A stretch of 64,000 nucleotides of DNA from an uncultured Flavobacteriales bacterium (GTDB lineage Bacteria; Bacteroidota; Bacteroidia; CAIKAF01). The notes under the pieces were generated by a model that saw nothing but the letters and a program-made list of their open reading frames with translations, did not search any database and was not told where the DNA came from. The stretch lies in contig CAILUT010000031.1 in assembly GCA_903837495.1 (NCBI GenBank), positions 85,771-149,770 on the forward strand, in the 5' to 3' direction. Positions within the stretch are counted from its first letter, which is position 1, and the number at the start of each line of letters is the position of its first letter. The position numbers and the translations under genes are program-made. Below, one piece after another: positions 45,439-53,550 of this stretch.

Positions 45439-46434
45439 ATGAAACATTTCTTTTTTTCCATCCTTCTATTATTTGTAGCCAATGCATTGCCTGCTCAAAA
45501 TTCTGAGGGTAGTGCAGATGATGCGGCTAGAATACCCATCAAAGCCTATGTGCCCACAGATATAGGAGATATTACTCCTGAAGCTCAATCAGCGCTAAAA
45601 ACACGCATTGAACGTATTATCACGAAAGCAGGCTTGGGCGGGTCTTCGTATGACAATCGCTTTATCATGACGGCTAAAATTGCCGAATTGGCTAAAGAGG
45701 TTTCTAGCACCACTCCAACCATTTATTATTATGAGTTGGAGATTACGCTCTTAATTGGAGATGCCATTGAAGGAACCCTATTCGCTTCACAAACTATCAA
45801 TACCAAAGGAGCTGGCCCTAGCCATACTAAAGCATATTTGGCAGCGATTAAGAAAATTAAGGACCAAGACCCCCTCTACACCGAATTTGTAGAAAAGGCA
45901 AAAGTCAAAATCATTGAATACTACAACAGCAAGTGTGATTTCATTTTAAAAGAAGCGGAATCCCTATCCAGCCAAAGCGATTTTGAAGGAGCTATTTCAG
46001 TCCTTACAAGTGTTCCTGACGTTTGTAAAGACTGTTATAACAAAGCCATGACAGCCGTTTCTCCGATCTATCAAAAGCAAATTGACAAGCAATGTAAAAT
46101 TGATATGATGGAAGCGCAAAACGCATGGAATGCGGGTCAAGATGAAGCTGCCGCCAAGAAAGCCTCTGTTTTTCTAGGGGCGATCGATCCCAATTCTTCT
46201 TGTTATTCTGATGCTCAAGGATTGTCAAACACCATCGCAAAGCGAATTCAAGAACTTGACCAACGCGCCCAAGATGCCGAAAAGCGTGAATGGGAATTTA
46301 AGTTGAAGCAACAAGCCGATGCAGTTAATTTAGAAAAAAGTAGAATTAGTGCGGCTAGAGCTATTGGAGTGGCAAAAGCTCAGAACCAACCCAAAACTAA
46401 AATTGTATATAATATCCGGTCTTGGTGGTATTAG
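45439..46434 (+). CDS. Uncharacterised exported protein with TPR-like helices (operon gene 4)
   Basis: 331 residues. Signal peptide FFFSILLLFVANALPAQ. Residues about 25-150 resemble the N-terminal alpha/beta domain of CsgG/TolB-like accessory proteins (LKTRIERIITKAGLGGSSYD, IYYYELEITLLIGDAIEGT). Residues about 155-270 are helical with TPR-like spacing (EAESLSSQSDFEGAISVL, AQNAWNAGQDEAAAKKASVF) and five Cys. A Lys/Glu coiled-coil-like segment follows, and the protein ends in an unusual NIRSWWY. Function unknown; co-oriented 10 bases after gene 3. Confidence 0.8.
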   Translation: MKHFFFSILLLFVANALPAQNSEGSADDAARIPIKAYVPTDIGDITPEAQSALKTRIERIITKAGLGGSSYDNRFIMTAKIAELAKEVSSTTPTIYYYELEITLLIGDAIEGTLFASQTINTKGAGPSHTKAYLAAIKKIKDQDPLYTEFVEKAKVKIIEYYNSKCDFILKEAESLSSQSDFEGAISVLTSVPDVCKDCYNKAMTAVSPIYQKQIDKQCKIDMMEAQNAWNAGQDEAAAKKASVFLGAIDPNSSCYSDAQGLSNTIAKRIQELDQRAQDAEKREWEFKLKQQADAVNLEKSRISAARAIGVAKAQNQPKTKIVYNIRSWWY

Positions 46435-46492
46435 GATTTTTTTGGCCTGATTATTGGAACATCAAAAGCATTAACTCTAACGTTTATAAGAT

Positions 46493-46864
46493 ATGACAAA
46501 CAAATGGTCCATTTTTTCATTCCTTTTCTTGGCTTTTATTTCTGTAGGCTATGTGCAGGCGCAAAGTCCTGAATCTAACATGGAAGTCTTGAAAATTTCT
46601 CCCAAAATTGTTTTAGGGAATATGATTTCGTACAGCTTTCAAATTCAAAACAACAACGATAAGCCTGTTGATGCAGTAAAGTGGACGGTTAAGTTCTATG
46701 ATAATTTTGGCGAGTTAATTGATACCAAAGAAGATTCCTTTAATGCAGCCTCAAAGGAAGAATCCATACCAGCAGGCGGGTCTAAATCTATGCTTAAATT
46801 TTGCAAGTATAAAGGTGCAACTACCGTAAAATTCACCTTCACTAAATCGCATTTAGCCGAGTAA
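46493..46864 (+). CDS. Uncharacterised small exported protein (operon gene 5)
   Basis: 123 residues with a signal peptide (FSFLFLAFISVGYVQAQ). The mature 100 residues read as an Ig-like or FxLYD-like beta sandwich: YSFQIQNNNDKPVDAVKWTV then KFYDNFGELIDTKED and a final VKFTFTKSH strand. Such small domains often sit on the outer face of envelope complexes. Last gene before a bidirectional terminator. Confidence 0.75.
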   Translation: MTNKWSIFSFLFLAFISVGYVQAQSPESNMEVLKISPKIVLGNMISYSFQIQNNNDKPVDAVKWTVKFYDNFGELIDTKEDSFNAASKEESIPAGGSKSMLKFCKYKGATTVKFTFTKSHLAE

Positions 46865-46889
46865 TCGACTCTTGCTTACAAATTCATTA

Positions 46890-46918
46890 AAAAGGCTCAT
46901 TTATGAGCCTTTTTTTAT
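46890..46918. terminator. Bidirectional terminator between convergent transcripts
   Basis: AAGGCTCA and TGAGCCTT pair over eight bases around a short TTTA loop, with seven or more T on the plus strand and an A run giving U on the minus strand. It serves the exported-protein operon (plus) and the TPM genes (minus). Confidence 0.88.
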
Positions 46919-46980
46919 TGAATCTGCCTGCGGGATTCTTGCTTAAGAACTTCGACGTCGAATTTAATAAAGGTACTCAA

Positions 46981-47745
46981 TCACCAACTTCCGCTGGCTC
47001 CACCGCCCCCAAAACTTCCGCCGCCAAATCCACCAAATCCACCGCCGCCCGAAAATCCCCCTCCGCCCAAGGTTCCGCCCCATAAAATAGGACCGCCATG
47101 CGCGGATCGACCTCCAGAACCTCCGTTTTTGTTTCCAAACAAGGCCGCCAAAACAAAAATCCCAATAATAAAGGCCACCAAGAGCGCGATGGCCCACAAG
47201 GGCAGGTCTTCTTCATCGGCAGCTAGGTCCACCTTTTCGCCTGAAGCTGCCATGATCAACACCGCAACGGCATCGTGAATGCCTTCAGAATATTGCCCTT
47301 GCTGAAAACGCGGTTTTAGGGTGCGTTCTATAATTCGTTTCGACAAGGCATCGGTAACCACCCCCTCCAATCCATACCCCACATGAATGCGTATGGCCCT
47401 GTCTTGCATGGCAATGTACAGAAGCAGCCCGTTGTTGTGTTCTTTGCTTCCAATTCCCCAAGCTTCGGCCAGCCGTTGGCTGTAATCGAAGAGGTCGTCG
47501 CCCTCCAAGGAGTTTTCAATGACTACCGCCATTTGGTGCCCGGAGGAATCGGTAAACGCTTGAATTTGGGCTTCCAAATGCGCTAGCTCGTCGGCGGGCA
47601 AGGTGTTGGTGTAGTCGCTAACCCAACGTTTTGGCTTTGCGGGCACCTCTTTGGCCAACAGCATAAGGGGGAAGATGCAAACAAGTCCTAAAATAAAGGA
47701 CCTTAGGCCTGGGATAGGTGGGTTATTCGCCAAAGGAAAGGTCAT
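46981..47745 (-). CDS. TPM-domain membrane protein with glycine-rich tail (YgcG-like)
   Basis: 254 residues. A signal-like hydrophobic segment (FILGLVCIFPLMLLA), then a TPM domain: VSDYTNTLPADELAHLEAQI, MAVVIENSLEGDDLFDYSQR, NNGLLLYIAMQDRAIRIHVG and YGLEGVVTDALSKRIIERTL. A membrane span (LPLWAIALLVAFIIGIFVLA) follows and the last 50 residues are mostly Gly with Ser and Phe. TPM proteins are linked to photosystem repair in plants and are often beside LemA in bacteria; function unknown. It overlaps the second TPM gene by 23 bases. Confidence 0.88.
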   Translation of the reverse strand: MTFPLANNPPIPGLRSFILGLVCIFPLMLLAKEVPAKPKRWVSDYTNTLPADELAHLEAQIQAFTDSSGHQMAVVIENSLEGDDLFDYSQRLAEAWGIGSKEHNNGLLLYIAMQDRAIRIHVGYGLEGVVTDALSKRIIERTLKPRFQQGQYSEGIHDAVAVLIMAASGEKVDLAADEEDLPLWAIALLVAFIIGIFVLAALFGNKNGGSGGRSAHGGPILWGGTLGGGGFSGGGGFGGFGGGSFGGGGASGSW

Positions 47746-48160
47746 TGCTGATTTCGTCGGGGTTGTTGACCGATTTTGGGAAAAAGGCGGCTAATTTTTC
47801 GCCCACATCTTGCACCACTCGGACCAAGCCTCCGGCGGGGTCTCCGGCTTTAAAATGGCTAATTAAACTGTCTTTTTCCTGCTGCCAAAAGGAATCACCT
47901 ACTTGGGAGTGAATGCCTACGTCGCCTAGAATGGCCAATTGATGGTCTTGGTAGGCGATGTAAATTAGAACGGCGCTGCGGAGTTTGGTGTTTTGCAGGT
48001 TTAGTTGCAGAAACACTTCTTTGGCACGGGCTAGGGGGAGCAAATTGGAGGATTGGGGTTCCAGGTGGATTTTAATTTCACCGTCGGTTTGCAGTTCGGC
48101 TTGCCGAATGGCTTCTACCACACGTTGCTGGTCGGCTTCCGATAAAAATTGGGCCGACAT
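47723..48160 (-). CDS. TPM-domain protein
   Basis: 145 residues, a TPM domain without signal peptide: FLSEADQQRVVEAIRQAELQ, GEIKIHLEPQSSNLLPLARA, RSAVLIYIAYQDHQLAILGD and VGIHSQVGDSFWQQEKDSLI. It lacks a glycine tail and membrane span, so it may act at the inner face of the membrane with its larger partner. Between LemA (3 bases upstream) and the larger TPM gene. Confidence 0.88.
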   Translation of the reverse strand: MSAQFLSEADQQRVVEAIRQAELQTDGEIKIHLEPQSSNLLPLARAKEVFLQLNLQNTKLRSAVLIYIAYQDHQLAILGDVGIHSQVGDSFWQQEKDSLISHFKAGDPAGGLVRVVQDVGEKLAAFFPKSVNNPDEISNDLSFGE

Positions 48161-48163
48161 GGC

Positions 48164-48748
48164 TTATTCGAAGCTAACTTCCGGTGCCTTATCTGCTCCA
48201 GTCTCGGCCTCGAAATACCCTTTTTTCTCGAATCCAAACCAGCCTGAATAAATCACTTGAGGGAATTTGCGGATGTAGGCATTGTAGTCTTGCACCACGG
48301 CATTGAACTTTTGGCGCTCTACACTGATGCGGTTTTCGGTGCCTTCCAGCTGCGATTGCAGTTCCAAGAAGTTTTGAGTGGCTTTAAGTTGGGGATATTG
48401 TTCGGCCACCATCAACAGTTTGCCTAAGGCTTGGGTCAGTTGCCCTTGCGAAGCCTGGAACGCTTTAATTTGCTCTGGGCTTAGGTTTGAGGCATCCACC
48501 TTCATCTGGGTAGCAGAAGCCCGGGCTTCAACCACCTCTTTCAGGGTTTCTTTTTCAAAATCGGCCACGCCTTTTACGGTGTTTACCAGATTGGGAATAA
48601 GGTCGGCCCGGCGTTGGTACACGTTTTCAACCTGAGCCCAAGCGCCTGTGGTGGCTTCTTCTTTTGCTACCATAGCGTTGTAGCCACAGCTGCTGAACAA
48701 GGGAGCCAAAACAAGAAACAAAAAGAAATGGATGCGTTGAATTTTCAT
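48164..48748 (-). CDS. lemA: LemA family lipoprotein
   Basis: 194 residues. Lipoprotein signal ending LFSSC (Cys17 or so). YNAMVAKEEATTGAWAQVEN, YQRRADLIPNLVNTVKGVAD and FEKETLKEVVEARASATQ are the LemA four-helix core; FNAVVQDYNAYIRKFPQVIY and SGWFGFEKKGYFEAE the C-terminal signature. LemA proteins are widespread and of unclear role; co-location with TPM proteins recurs. GTG 48778 upstream in frame is rejected, since a promoter box lies between it and ATG 48748. Confidence 0.93.
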   Translation of the reverse strand: MKIQRIHFFLFLVLAPLFSSCGYNAMVAKEEATTGAWAQVENVYQRRADLIPNLVNTVKGVADFEKETLKEVVEARASATQMKVDASNLSPEQIKAFQASQGQLTQALGKLLMVAEQYPQLKATQNFLELQSQLEGTENRISVERQKFNAVVQDYNAYIRKFPQVIYSGWFGFEKKGYFEAETGADKAPEVSFE

Positions 48749-48765
48749 GATCAAAATAGTTGGCA

Positions 48766-48773
48766 CAAAGATA
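48766..48773 (-). promoter_or_regulatory. Bacteroidota -7 promoter box before lemA
   Basis: Minus-strand TATCTTTG matches TAnnTTTG, 17 bases before ATG 48748. It supports the shorter lemA start and probably drives lemA and both TPM genes. Confidence 0.6.
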
Positions 48774-48883
48774 CGCACTTGTTGTGCGGCATCAAGGCAA
48801 GGACCCCGTTTTGGATATTTTTAACATGCAAAAAGCCATTTGAGGGCTAATTTGAGGGCTGGCGTTTTAGCAATGGGGGGTTT

Positions 48884-49023
48884 GCGGCAGGGATTGAAGC
48901 AAGTAGACCGCAAGGAACCAAGCAGGGGGCCCGCGTGCTGCGGAGGCGACTTTAGGAGCCACCGCAAAGCCGCTGGGCCCGCTGCTTGGGGCCGCGGACT
49001 ACTGCTGAAAGCCCGGCTGCCGC
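48884..49023 (+). repeat. Structured hairpin element, copy 5
   Basis: Begins GCGGCAGGGATTGAAG and ends TGAAAGCCCGGCTGCCGC. AGC-A-AGTAG pairs with CTACT-GCT, the middle A left bulged. CCAAGCAG pairs with CTGCTTGG and GGGCCC with GGGCCC above it. Apex GGCGACTTTAGGAGCC (48945-48960), UUUA tetraloop. It sits between the lemA promoter and the end of the lipoprotein gene, 11 bases from its stop. Confidence 0.88.
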
Positions 49024-49033
49024 CCCAAAAAAC

Positions 49034-50578
49034 CTAATTCTCGCTTTCTTCTGCCCCCAAATCGGGCAGGGATTCGGTGCGGTTGCGGCCCCGCAGATCA
49101 AAACGCAGCAGCAGGGGATTGGCCGAAACCAGCCCGGGCTGAGCTCGGTTGGCCGCGGCTCCATTGGCCGCAGGCTGGTAATTGCCCGAATTTGTGTTTG
49201 AGAAATTTGGCGATTCGTTGCGCCAAACCATGGGGAATCGGGTGGAAAGGGGAGTGGGGTAATCGTCAGAAGCTTTGAGCAAAACGTGGTCGAACAGGTA
49301 GCTAAAGCCGGCCGCAGCCACCGAGTCCCATTCCAGCTCGCTTTCTTTGTTGCCGTACACAATGGAGTTTAATACCTGCAGGTTTAGGGCTGCGGCGATG
49401 CTGCTGCTGCCGGCCAGGGCGTAATTGCTGAAGAACAGGGTAGGCGAGGTGCGGTTGCTGCGGTTCCAGTAATTGGCTAGGGTGCTGTGCCGAAGGCGGA
49501 TGCTGCCGCCCAGGGTAAAGGCTGCGCTGTACTGCCCGCAATTGTGCACCAGGAGGTTGCTGGCATCGATGTTTAGGCCACGGGTGTACAATCCAATCCC
49601 GCTGCAATTTCGAATTTCGACGTTGTGCAGGTTTAGCTGCCCGGGTCCTGAGCTGCCGTTTAGCTTGCCCAAATGGTCGCCTTGCACCCCGATAAAGGCG
49701 TTTTTAATCAAACAATGCCGCATGTTGCTGCTGCCGCCGTCGTTGATTAGAATGCGGTCCCATTGGCCGGGCTGTTCGGCCCAGGCCAAGGGCAATCGCG
49801 TGCCTTGAAACACAATGGGTTGGTCGGCCTCGCCCAAGGCTTGCAGCTGTGCGCCCCGGTAAATCCACAAGGCCCCGTTGTTGAAAAAGTGCACCTGGGT
49901 GCCGGGGTGAATGGTTAAGCTGCAGTTGGAATCGACCACCAGATATCCCACCACCACCACAGGCCGGTCGGCCCGCCATTCGGTGGAGCAATCTAGAATG
50001 CGGTAGGGCAGAATAGAGCCGTTGGGATTTCCGGGGCTAGGCGGGAAGACCAGCGTATCGTTGGGCAAATAATACAGGGCATCTTGTCCGGGCACCGCCA
50101 ATACCACCTTTTTTTGTTGTCCTGCGAAGGAAATCAGCAGGGAATCCTCGAAAATCAAGGGCGTATTTCCGCCGTTGGGGTCTAGGGTTGCTTCTAGAAA
50201 CACGTATAGGGAATCGCCGGGGTCAATAAAAAACGAGCCGGCGATGGGGCCTGGGACCCCGTTGGCGTTAAAGCGGAACACCGAATTGCCCAGCAGCCGA
50301 ATTTCATCAATTTGAATGCGGCCGCCCCCGCTGTTGTAGAGTTTTAGGACTTCGGTTGCGGTTCCAAGCTGGGTAAAAACGGTGTCAAAAAAGACGGTAT
50401 CGCGGTCAAACCGCAGGTCAGCGAAATTCCCGATGCCCGGTTCTTCCAGGCAGGAAGTGAGGAGAGAAAACCCGGTTAGGAATCCAAACAACAGGCTTCG
50501 AAAACTAATATTTGATGCCAAATTCTTTAATTTTTCGGTATAGGGTGCGTTCAGAAATGCCCAGTTCGCGGGCGGCAT
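49034..50578 (-). CDS. Uncharacterised large lipoprotein with parallel beta-helix repeats
   Basis: 514 residues from ATG 50578; TTG 50521 is a likely alternative because it leaves a compact lipoprotein signal (SLLFGFLTGFSLLTSC) and avoids most of the 74-base overlap with the sigma-54 activator gene. After an N-terminal beta domain (IQIDEIRLLGNSVFRFNANG, DPGDSLYVFLEATLDPNGG) comes a right-handed beta-helix-like part: IHPGTQVHFFNNGALWIYRG, HCLIKNAFIGVQGDHLG, NVEIRNCSGIGLYTRGLNID. This pattern is known from Bacteroidota surface lipoproteins of unknown role. Downstream of the activator and miaB, so probably in the same transcript. Confidence 0.82.
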   Translation of the reverse strand: MPPANWAFLNAPYTEKLKNLASNISFRSLLFGFLTGFSLLTSCLEEPGIGNFADLRFDRDTVFFDTVFTQLGTATEVLKLYNSGGGRIQIDEIRLLGNSVFRFNANGVPGPIAGSFFIDPGDSLYVFLEATLDPNGGNTPLIFEDSLLISFAGQQKKVVLAVPGQDALYYLPNDTLVFPPSPGNPNGSILPYRILDCSTEWRADRPVVVVGYLVVDSNCSLTIHPGTQVHFFNNGALWIYRGAQLQALGEADQPIVFQGTRLPLAWAEQPGQWDRILINDGGSSNMRHCLIKNAFIGVQGDHLGKLNGSSGPGQLNLHNVEIRNCSGIGLYTRGLNIDASNLLVHNCGQYSAAFTLGGSIRLRHSTLANYWNRSNRTSPTLFFSNYALAGSSSIAAALNLQVLNSIVYGNKESELEWDSVAAAGFSYLFDHVLLKASDDYPTPLSTRFPMVWRNESPNFSNTNSGNYQPAANGAAANRAQPGLVSANPLLLRFDLRGRNRTESLPDLGAEESEN

Positions 50579-51776
50579 TTTTGCGTTTGCCTCGGTACTT
50601 TTTTAAGGCCCGGGCAATCAAATCCATTTCTTGTTCTTGCAGGCTTAGGCTTTCTTCAACCGAGTGGGTCATGGGGCCGGGAGCCAGGGCTTTTTCTTTG
50701 GGAATCAGGGCCACCTCATTGTTTGGGAATCTGTTTTCCCAGGATTCAGGGGCTTGTGCCAAGGCTTTGCTGCCGGCCCATTCGGAGCTGCCGGAGCTGG
50801 TTCTTCCCATTTCGGCCAGTTGGTTCGCCAGTTCTGGATATTGTTGCAATAGGGCATAAACAACGCCTTTCAGGTCGTTCAGTTCCTTGCGCATCTCCAC
50901 CAAAATCGAGTACATCACTTCCCGATCGGAAAAGACACCCCCGCCTGAGGGTTCAGGCCCTGTGGTCAATATGGGCATTCCGAGTCCGTTTCCTTCGTTT
51001 CTGGGCAAATACGAGACCAGGGTTGCAAGAGAGATGTCGCGTTCGTGTTCCAGCACCGAGATTTGTTCGGCCACGTTTTTGAGTTGCCGTACGTTTCCCG
51101 GCCAGGGGTATTCTTTGATTTGATCAATGGACTCGGGCAGGAGTCGGATGGAGGGCATTTTATAGGTTTCGGCAAAATCAGAGGCGAACTTTCGGAACAA
51201 GAGGGGAATGTCTTCGGCCCGGTCGCGCAGAGATGGGATTCGGATGGGAACGGTGTTGAGGCGATAGAACAAATCTTCGCGGAATTTGCCTTTTCGAATG
51301 GCGTCTTGCATGTTGATGTTGGTGGCAGCCACCACCCGAACATCGATTTTTTGAACTTTTGAGGAGCCTACCCGAATAAATTCGCCGGTTTCTAGGACTC
51401 GGAGCAGGCGAACTTGGGTTTGATGAGGCAGGTCGGCCACCTCGTCTAAAAAAATGGTGCCTCCGTTTACTCCTTCGAAATACCCTTTGCGGCTGTCGGA
51501 CGCTCCGGTAAAGGATCCTTTTTCGTGGCCAAACAATTCAGAATCGATGGTTCCTTCGGGAATGGCTCCGCAGTTTACGGCAATAAAGGGGCCGTGTTTT
51601 CGGGAGCTGAGTTGGTGAATAATTTTTGAAAAGACCTCTTTTCCCACACCGCTTTCGCCGGTAATGAGAACCGAAAGGTTGGTCGAGGCCACTTGTTGGG
51701 CTATTTCAAGGGCTCGGTCAAGGCGGCCTGAACTTCCGATGATGCCAAATCGATTTTTTATTTCTTGAATTTGCAT
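50505..51776 (-). CDS. Sigma-54-dependent transcriptional activator (no receiver domain)
   Basis: 423 residues. The AAA+ domain starts near residue 10: ITGESGVGKEVFSKIIHQLS (Walker A), HEKGSFTGASDSRKGYFEG (the GAFTGA loop that contacts sigma-54, here GSFTGA), and GGTIFLDEVADLPHQTQVRL (Walker B). LFYRLNTVPIRIPSLRDR and YPWPGNVRQLKN are also typical. The last 40 residues form a Fis-type helix-turn-helix (NAARELGISERTLYRKIKEF). There is no N-terminal receiver or ligand domain, so activity may depend on level or a partner. ATG 51776 is preferred over TTG 51785. Next to miaB, an arrangement seen in other Bacteroidota. Confidence 0.92.
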   Translation of the reverse strand: MQIQEIKNRFGIIGSSGRLDRALEIAQQVASTNLSVLITGESGVGKEVFSKIIHQLSSRKHGPFIAVNCGAIPEGTIDSELFGHEKGSFTGASDSRKGYFEGVNGGTIFLDEVADLPHQTQVRLLRVLETGEFIRVGSSKVQKIDVRVVAATNINMQDAIRKGKFREDLFYRLNTVPIRIPSLRDRAEDIPLLFRKFASDFAETYKMPSIRLLPESIDQIKEYPWPGNVRQLKNVAEQISVLEHERDISLATLVSYLPRNEGNGLGMPILTTGPEPSGGGVFSDREVMYSILVEMRKELNDLKGVVYALLQQYPELANQLAEMGRTSSGSSEWAGSKALAQAPESWENRFPNNEVALIPKEKALAPGPMTHSVEESLSLQEQEMDLIARALKKYRGKRKNAARELGISERTLYRKIKEFGIKY

Positions 51777-51793
51777 GTGCCCCAAATCAAAGG

Positions 51794-53233
51794 TTAATCG
51801 ATGGAATTGCCTAGCAAGGTTGCCGAGGTGCAGCTCTGGATTTTTACCCGCACATAATCGCCGGCTTTGTAGTGTTTTTTAGGAAACACCACCACCTTGT
51901 ATTGGGAGGTTCGGCCAAAGAGGTCTTGGTCCGATTTTTTGCTGAGGCCCTCGACCAGAACATCGACTTCCAGGCCCAATTCTTGTTCATTTCGGAGTTT
52001 TGACCATTGGGTTTGAAGGGCGATGATTTCTTTGAGCCGGCGGTTTTTGGTTTCGGCGGGCACATCGTCTTTGAATTTGCGTGCTGCCATGGTTTTGGGC
52101 CGTTCGGAATACTCAAACATATAGGCATAGTCGTAGCCGACTTCCTGCATCAGCGAAAGGGTTTCTTGGTGGTCTTCCTCGGTTTCTCCGCAAAACCCGG
52201 TAATGATGTCGGTTGAAATAGCGCAATCGGGCAAAATGCGGCGAATGGCGGCAATGCGGTCTAAGTACTGTTCGCGGCTGTATCCCCGGTTCATGCGGTC
52301 AAGCACAGTGGTGCTTCCAGATTGAACGGGCAGGTGAATGTATTTGCAGATGTTGGGGTAGGCGGCCATGGATTCCAGCACGGCATCGGTCATGTCGCCG
52401 GGATTGGAGGTAGTAAATCGGATGCGGAGTTGTGGGCTTATATCGGCCACCATTCTGAGCAATTTGGCGAAATTGACCGCCAAAGATTGTTCTTCGGGGC
52501 TTAAGGCCTTGAACTCTTTTTTTGGCCCCCCGCCGTAAAACAGGTATGAATCTACATTTTGGCCCAAAAGGGTAACTTCACGGTAGCCGGCGGCAAACAA
52601 ATCGCGGGCTTCTTGCAAAATGCTTTTTGGATCGCGGCTGCGTTCGCGTCCGCGGGTAAAAGGCACAACGCAAAAGGAGCACATGTTGTCGCAGCCGCGC
52701 ATGATGCTGATAAAGGCCGAAATTCCGTTGCCGGTGAGCCGTACCGGGCTAACATCGGCATAGGTTTCTTCCAGCGAAAGCAGAACGTTAACGGCTTTTT
52801 GGCCGCTTTCTACTTCGGCAATAAGCGCGGGCAAGGCCCGGTAGGCATCGGGGCCGGCCACCAAATCGACGAGTTTTTCCTCTTCCAAGAACTTATCTTT
52901 AAGGCGTTCGGCCATGCAGCCCAAGACGCCCACCACCAAAGTTGGTTTGGCTTTTTTTAGGTGTTGGAGTTCGCGCAGCCGCGTTCGCACCCGTTGTTCC
53001 GCGTTTTCGCGTATGGCACAGGTGTTCAGCAGAATAACATCCGATTCGTACAGGTTGCGTGTGGTTGAGAATCCGCTTTCGGCCAGCAGGCTGGCTACAA
53101 TTTCGGAATCGGAAAAGTTCATTTGGCACCCGTAGCTTTCAAGGTACAATTTTTTGCCAGAGCCCTGTTCGGGGTTCAAAAGAAGGGCTTCGCCTTGCCG
53201 GGATTCGTCTAGGGGTTCCTGTGGATGTTTCAT
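51794..53233 (-). CDS. miaB: tRNA-2-methylthio-N6-dimethylallyladenosine synthase
   Basis: 479 residues. N-terminal UPF0004 domain with [20 protein letters not shown] and two further Cys ([22 protein letters not shown]) that bind one 4Fe-4S cluster; radical SAM domain with [20 protein letters not shown] (C-x3-C-x2-C); C-terminal TRAM domain. It adds a 2-methylthio group to i6A37 of tRNAs reading UNN codons. The in-frame TTG at 53257 precedes a promoter box and is rejected. First gene of the minus-strand group running to 49034. Confidence 0.95.
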   Translation of the reverse strand: MKHPQEPLDESRQGEALLLNPEQGSGKKLYLESYGCQMNFSDSEIVASLLAESGFSTTRNLYESDVILLNTCAIRENAEQRVRTRLRELQHLKKAKPTLVVGVLGCMAERLKDKFLEEEKLVDLVAGPDAYRALPALIAEVESGQKAVNVLLSLEETYADVSPVRLTGNGISAFISIMRGCDNMCSFCVVPFTRGRERSRDPKSILQEARDLFAAGYREVTLLGQNVDSYLFYGGGPKKEFKALSPEEQSLAVNFAKLLRMVADISPQLRIRFTTSNPGDMTDAVLESMAAYPNICKYIHLPVQSGSTTVLDRMNRGYSREQYLDRIAAIRRILPDCAISTDIITGFCGETEEDHQETLSLMQEVGYDYAYMFEYSERPKTMAARKFKDDVPAETKNRRLKEIIALQTQWSKLRNEQELGLEVDVLVEGLSKKSDQDLFGRTSQYKVVVFPKKHYKAGDYVRVKIQSCTSATLLGNSID

Positions 53234-53254
53234 GGGTGGGATTTCCTCAAAATA

Positions 53255-53262
53255 CAAAGGTA
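53255..53262 (-). promoter_or_regulatory. Bacteroidota -7 promoter box before miaB
   Basis: Minus-strand TACCTTTG matches TAnnTTTG and lies 21 bases before ATG 53233. The palindrome array starts 36 bases further upstream. Confidence 0.6.
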
Positions 53263-53297
53263 GGAAATCCGCGATTCATGGCGGCGGCCATGGCATG

Positions 53298-53486
53298 CGG
53301 TACAGACGCAATATTTTGCGTCTCTACTATGGCATATCGTAAAGACGCAAAATATTGCGTCTGTACCGGGCCGCAAAATATTGCGGTTGTGTTTTGGGAG
53401 ACGCAAAATATTGCGTCTGTACTGGGCCGCAAAATATTGCGGTTGTGTTTTGGGAGACGCAAAATATTGCGTCTCTACGGGCCGCA
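53298..53486. repeat. Array of GACGCAA/TTGCGTC and CCGCAA/TTGCGG palindromes
   Basis: Six short hairpins. A perfect 26-base inverted repeat (53298-53323 and 53343-53368) contains GACGCAA-TATT-TTGCGTC and its complement. From 53344 a 56-base unit repeats directly (53344, 53400, then partly 53456), each unit holding GACGCAAAATATTGCGTC and CCGCAAAATATTGCGG; the first two units differ by one base. It fills the divergent gap between miaB and the T9SS-sorted protein gene. Repeats of this GTAGAGACGCAAAATATTGCGTCTC type are known to recur in Bacteroidota and other genomes, which I recall but cannot verify here. Confidence 0.85.
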
Positions 53487-53515
53487 TTTGAACCCATTAT
53501 TTATTTACCTTTACG

Positions 53516-53523
53516 GGCCTTCC
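53516..53523 (+). promoter_or_regulatory. Promoter-like TACCTTTA box
   Basis: TACCTTTA differs from TAnnTTTG at the last base and lies 27 bases before ATG 53551. A TTTG at 53487-53490 could be the -33 element, with a somewhat long spacer of 25 bases. Confidence 0.4.
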
Positions 53524-53550
53524 AAAACGCACAACAATTAATCAAGGTTC

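Noticed and set aside
47980..48660. Plus-strand ORFs across the TPM and lemA genes
   Set aside because: They lie opposite strongly supported minus-strand families and show no domain or promoter of their own.
53298..53486. A repeat array that could suggest CRISPR
   Set aside because: The direct unit repeats as a whole including the part that would be the spacer, the units are palindromic, and no cas gene is near.
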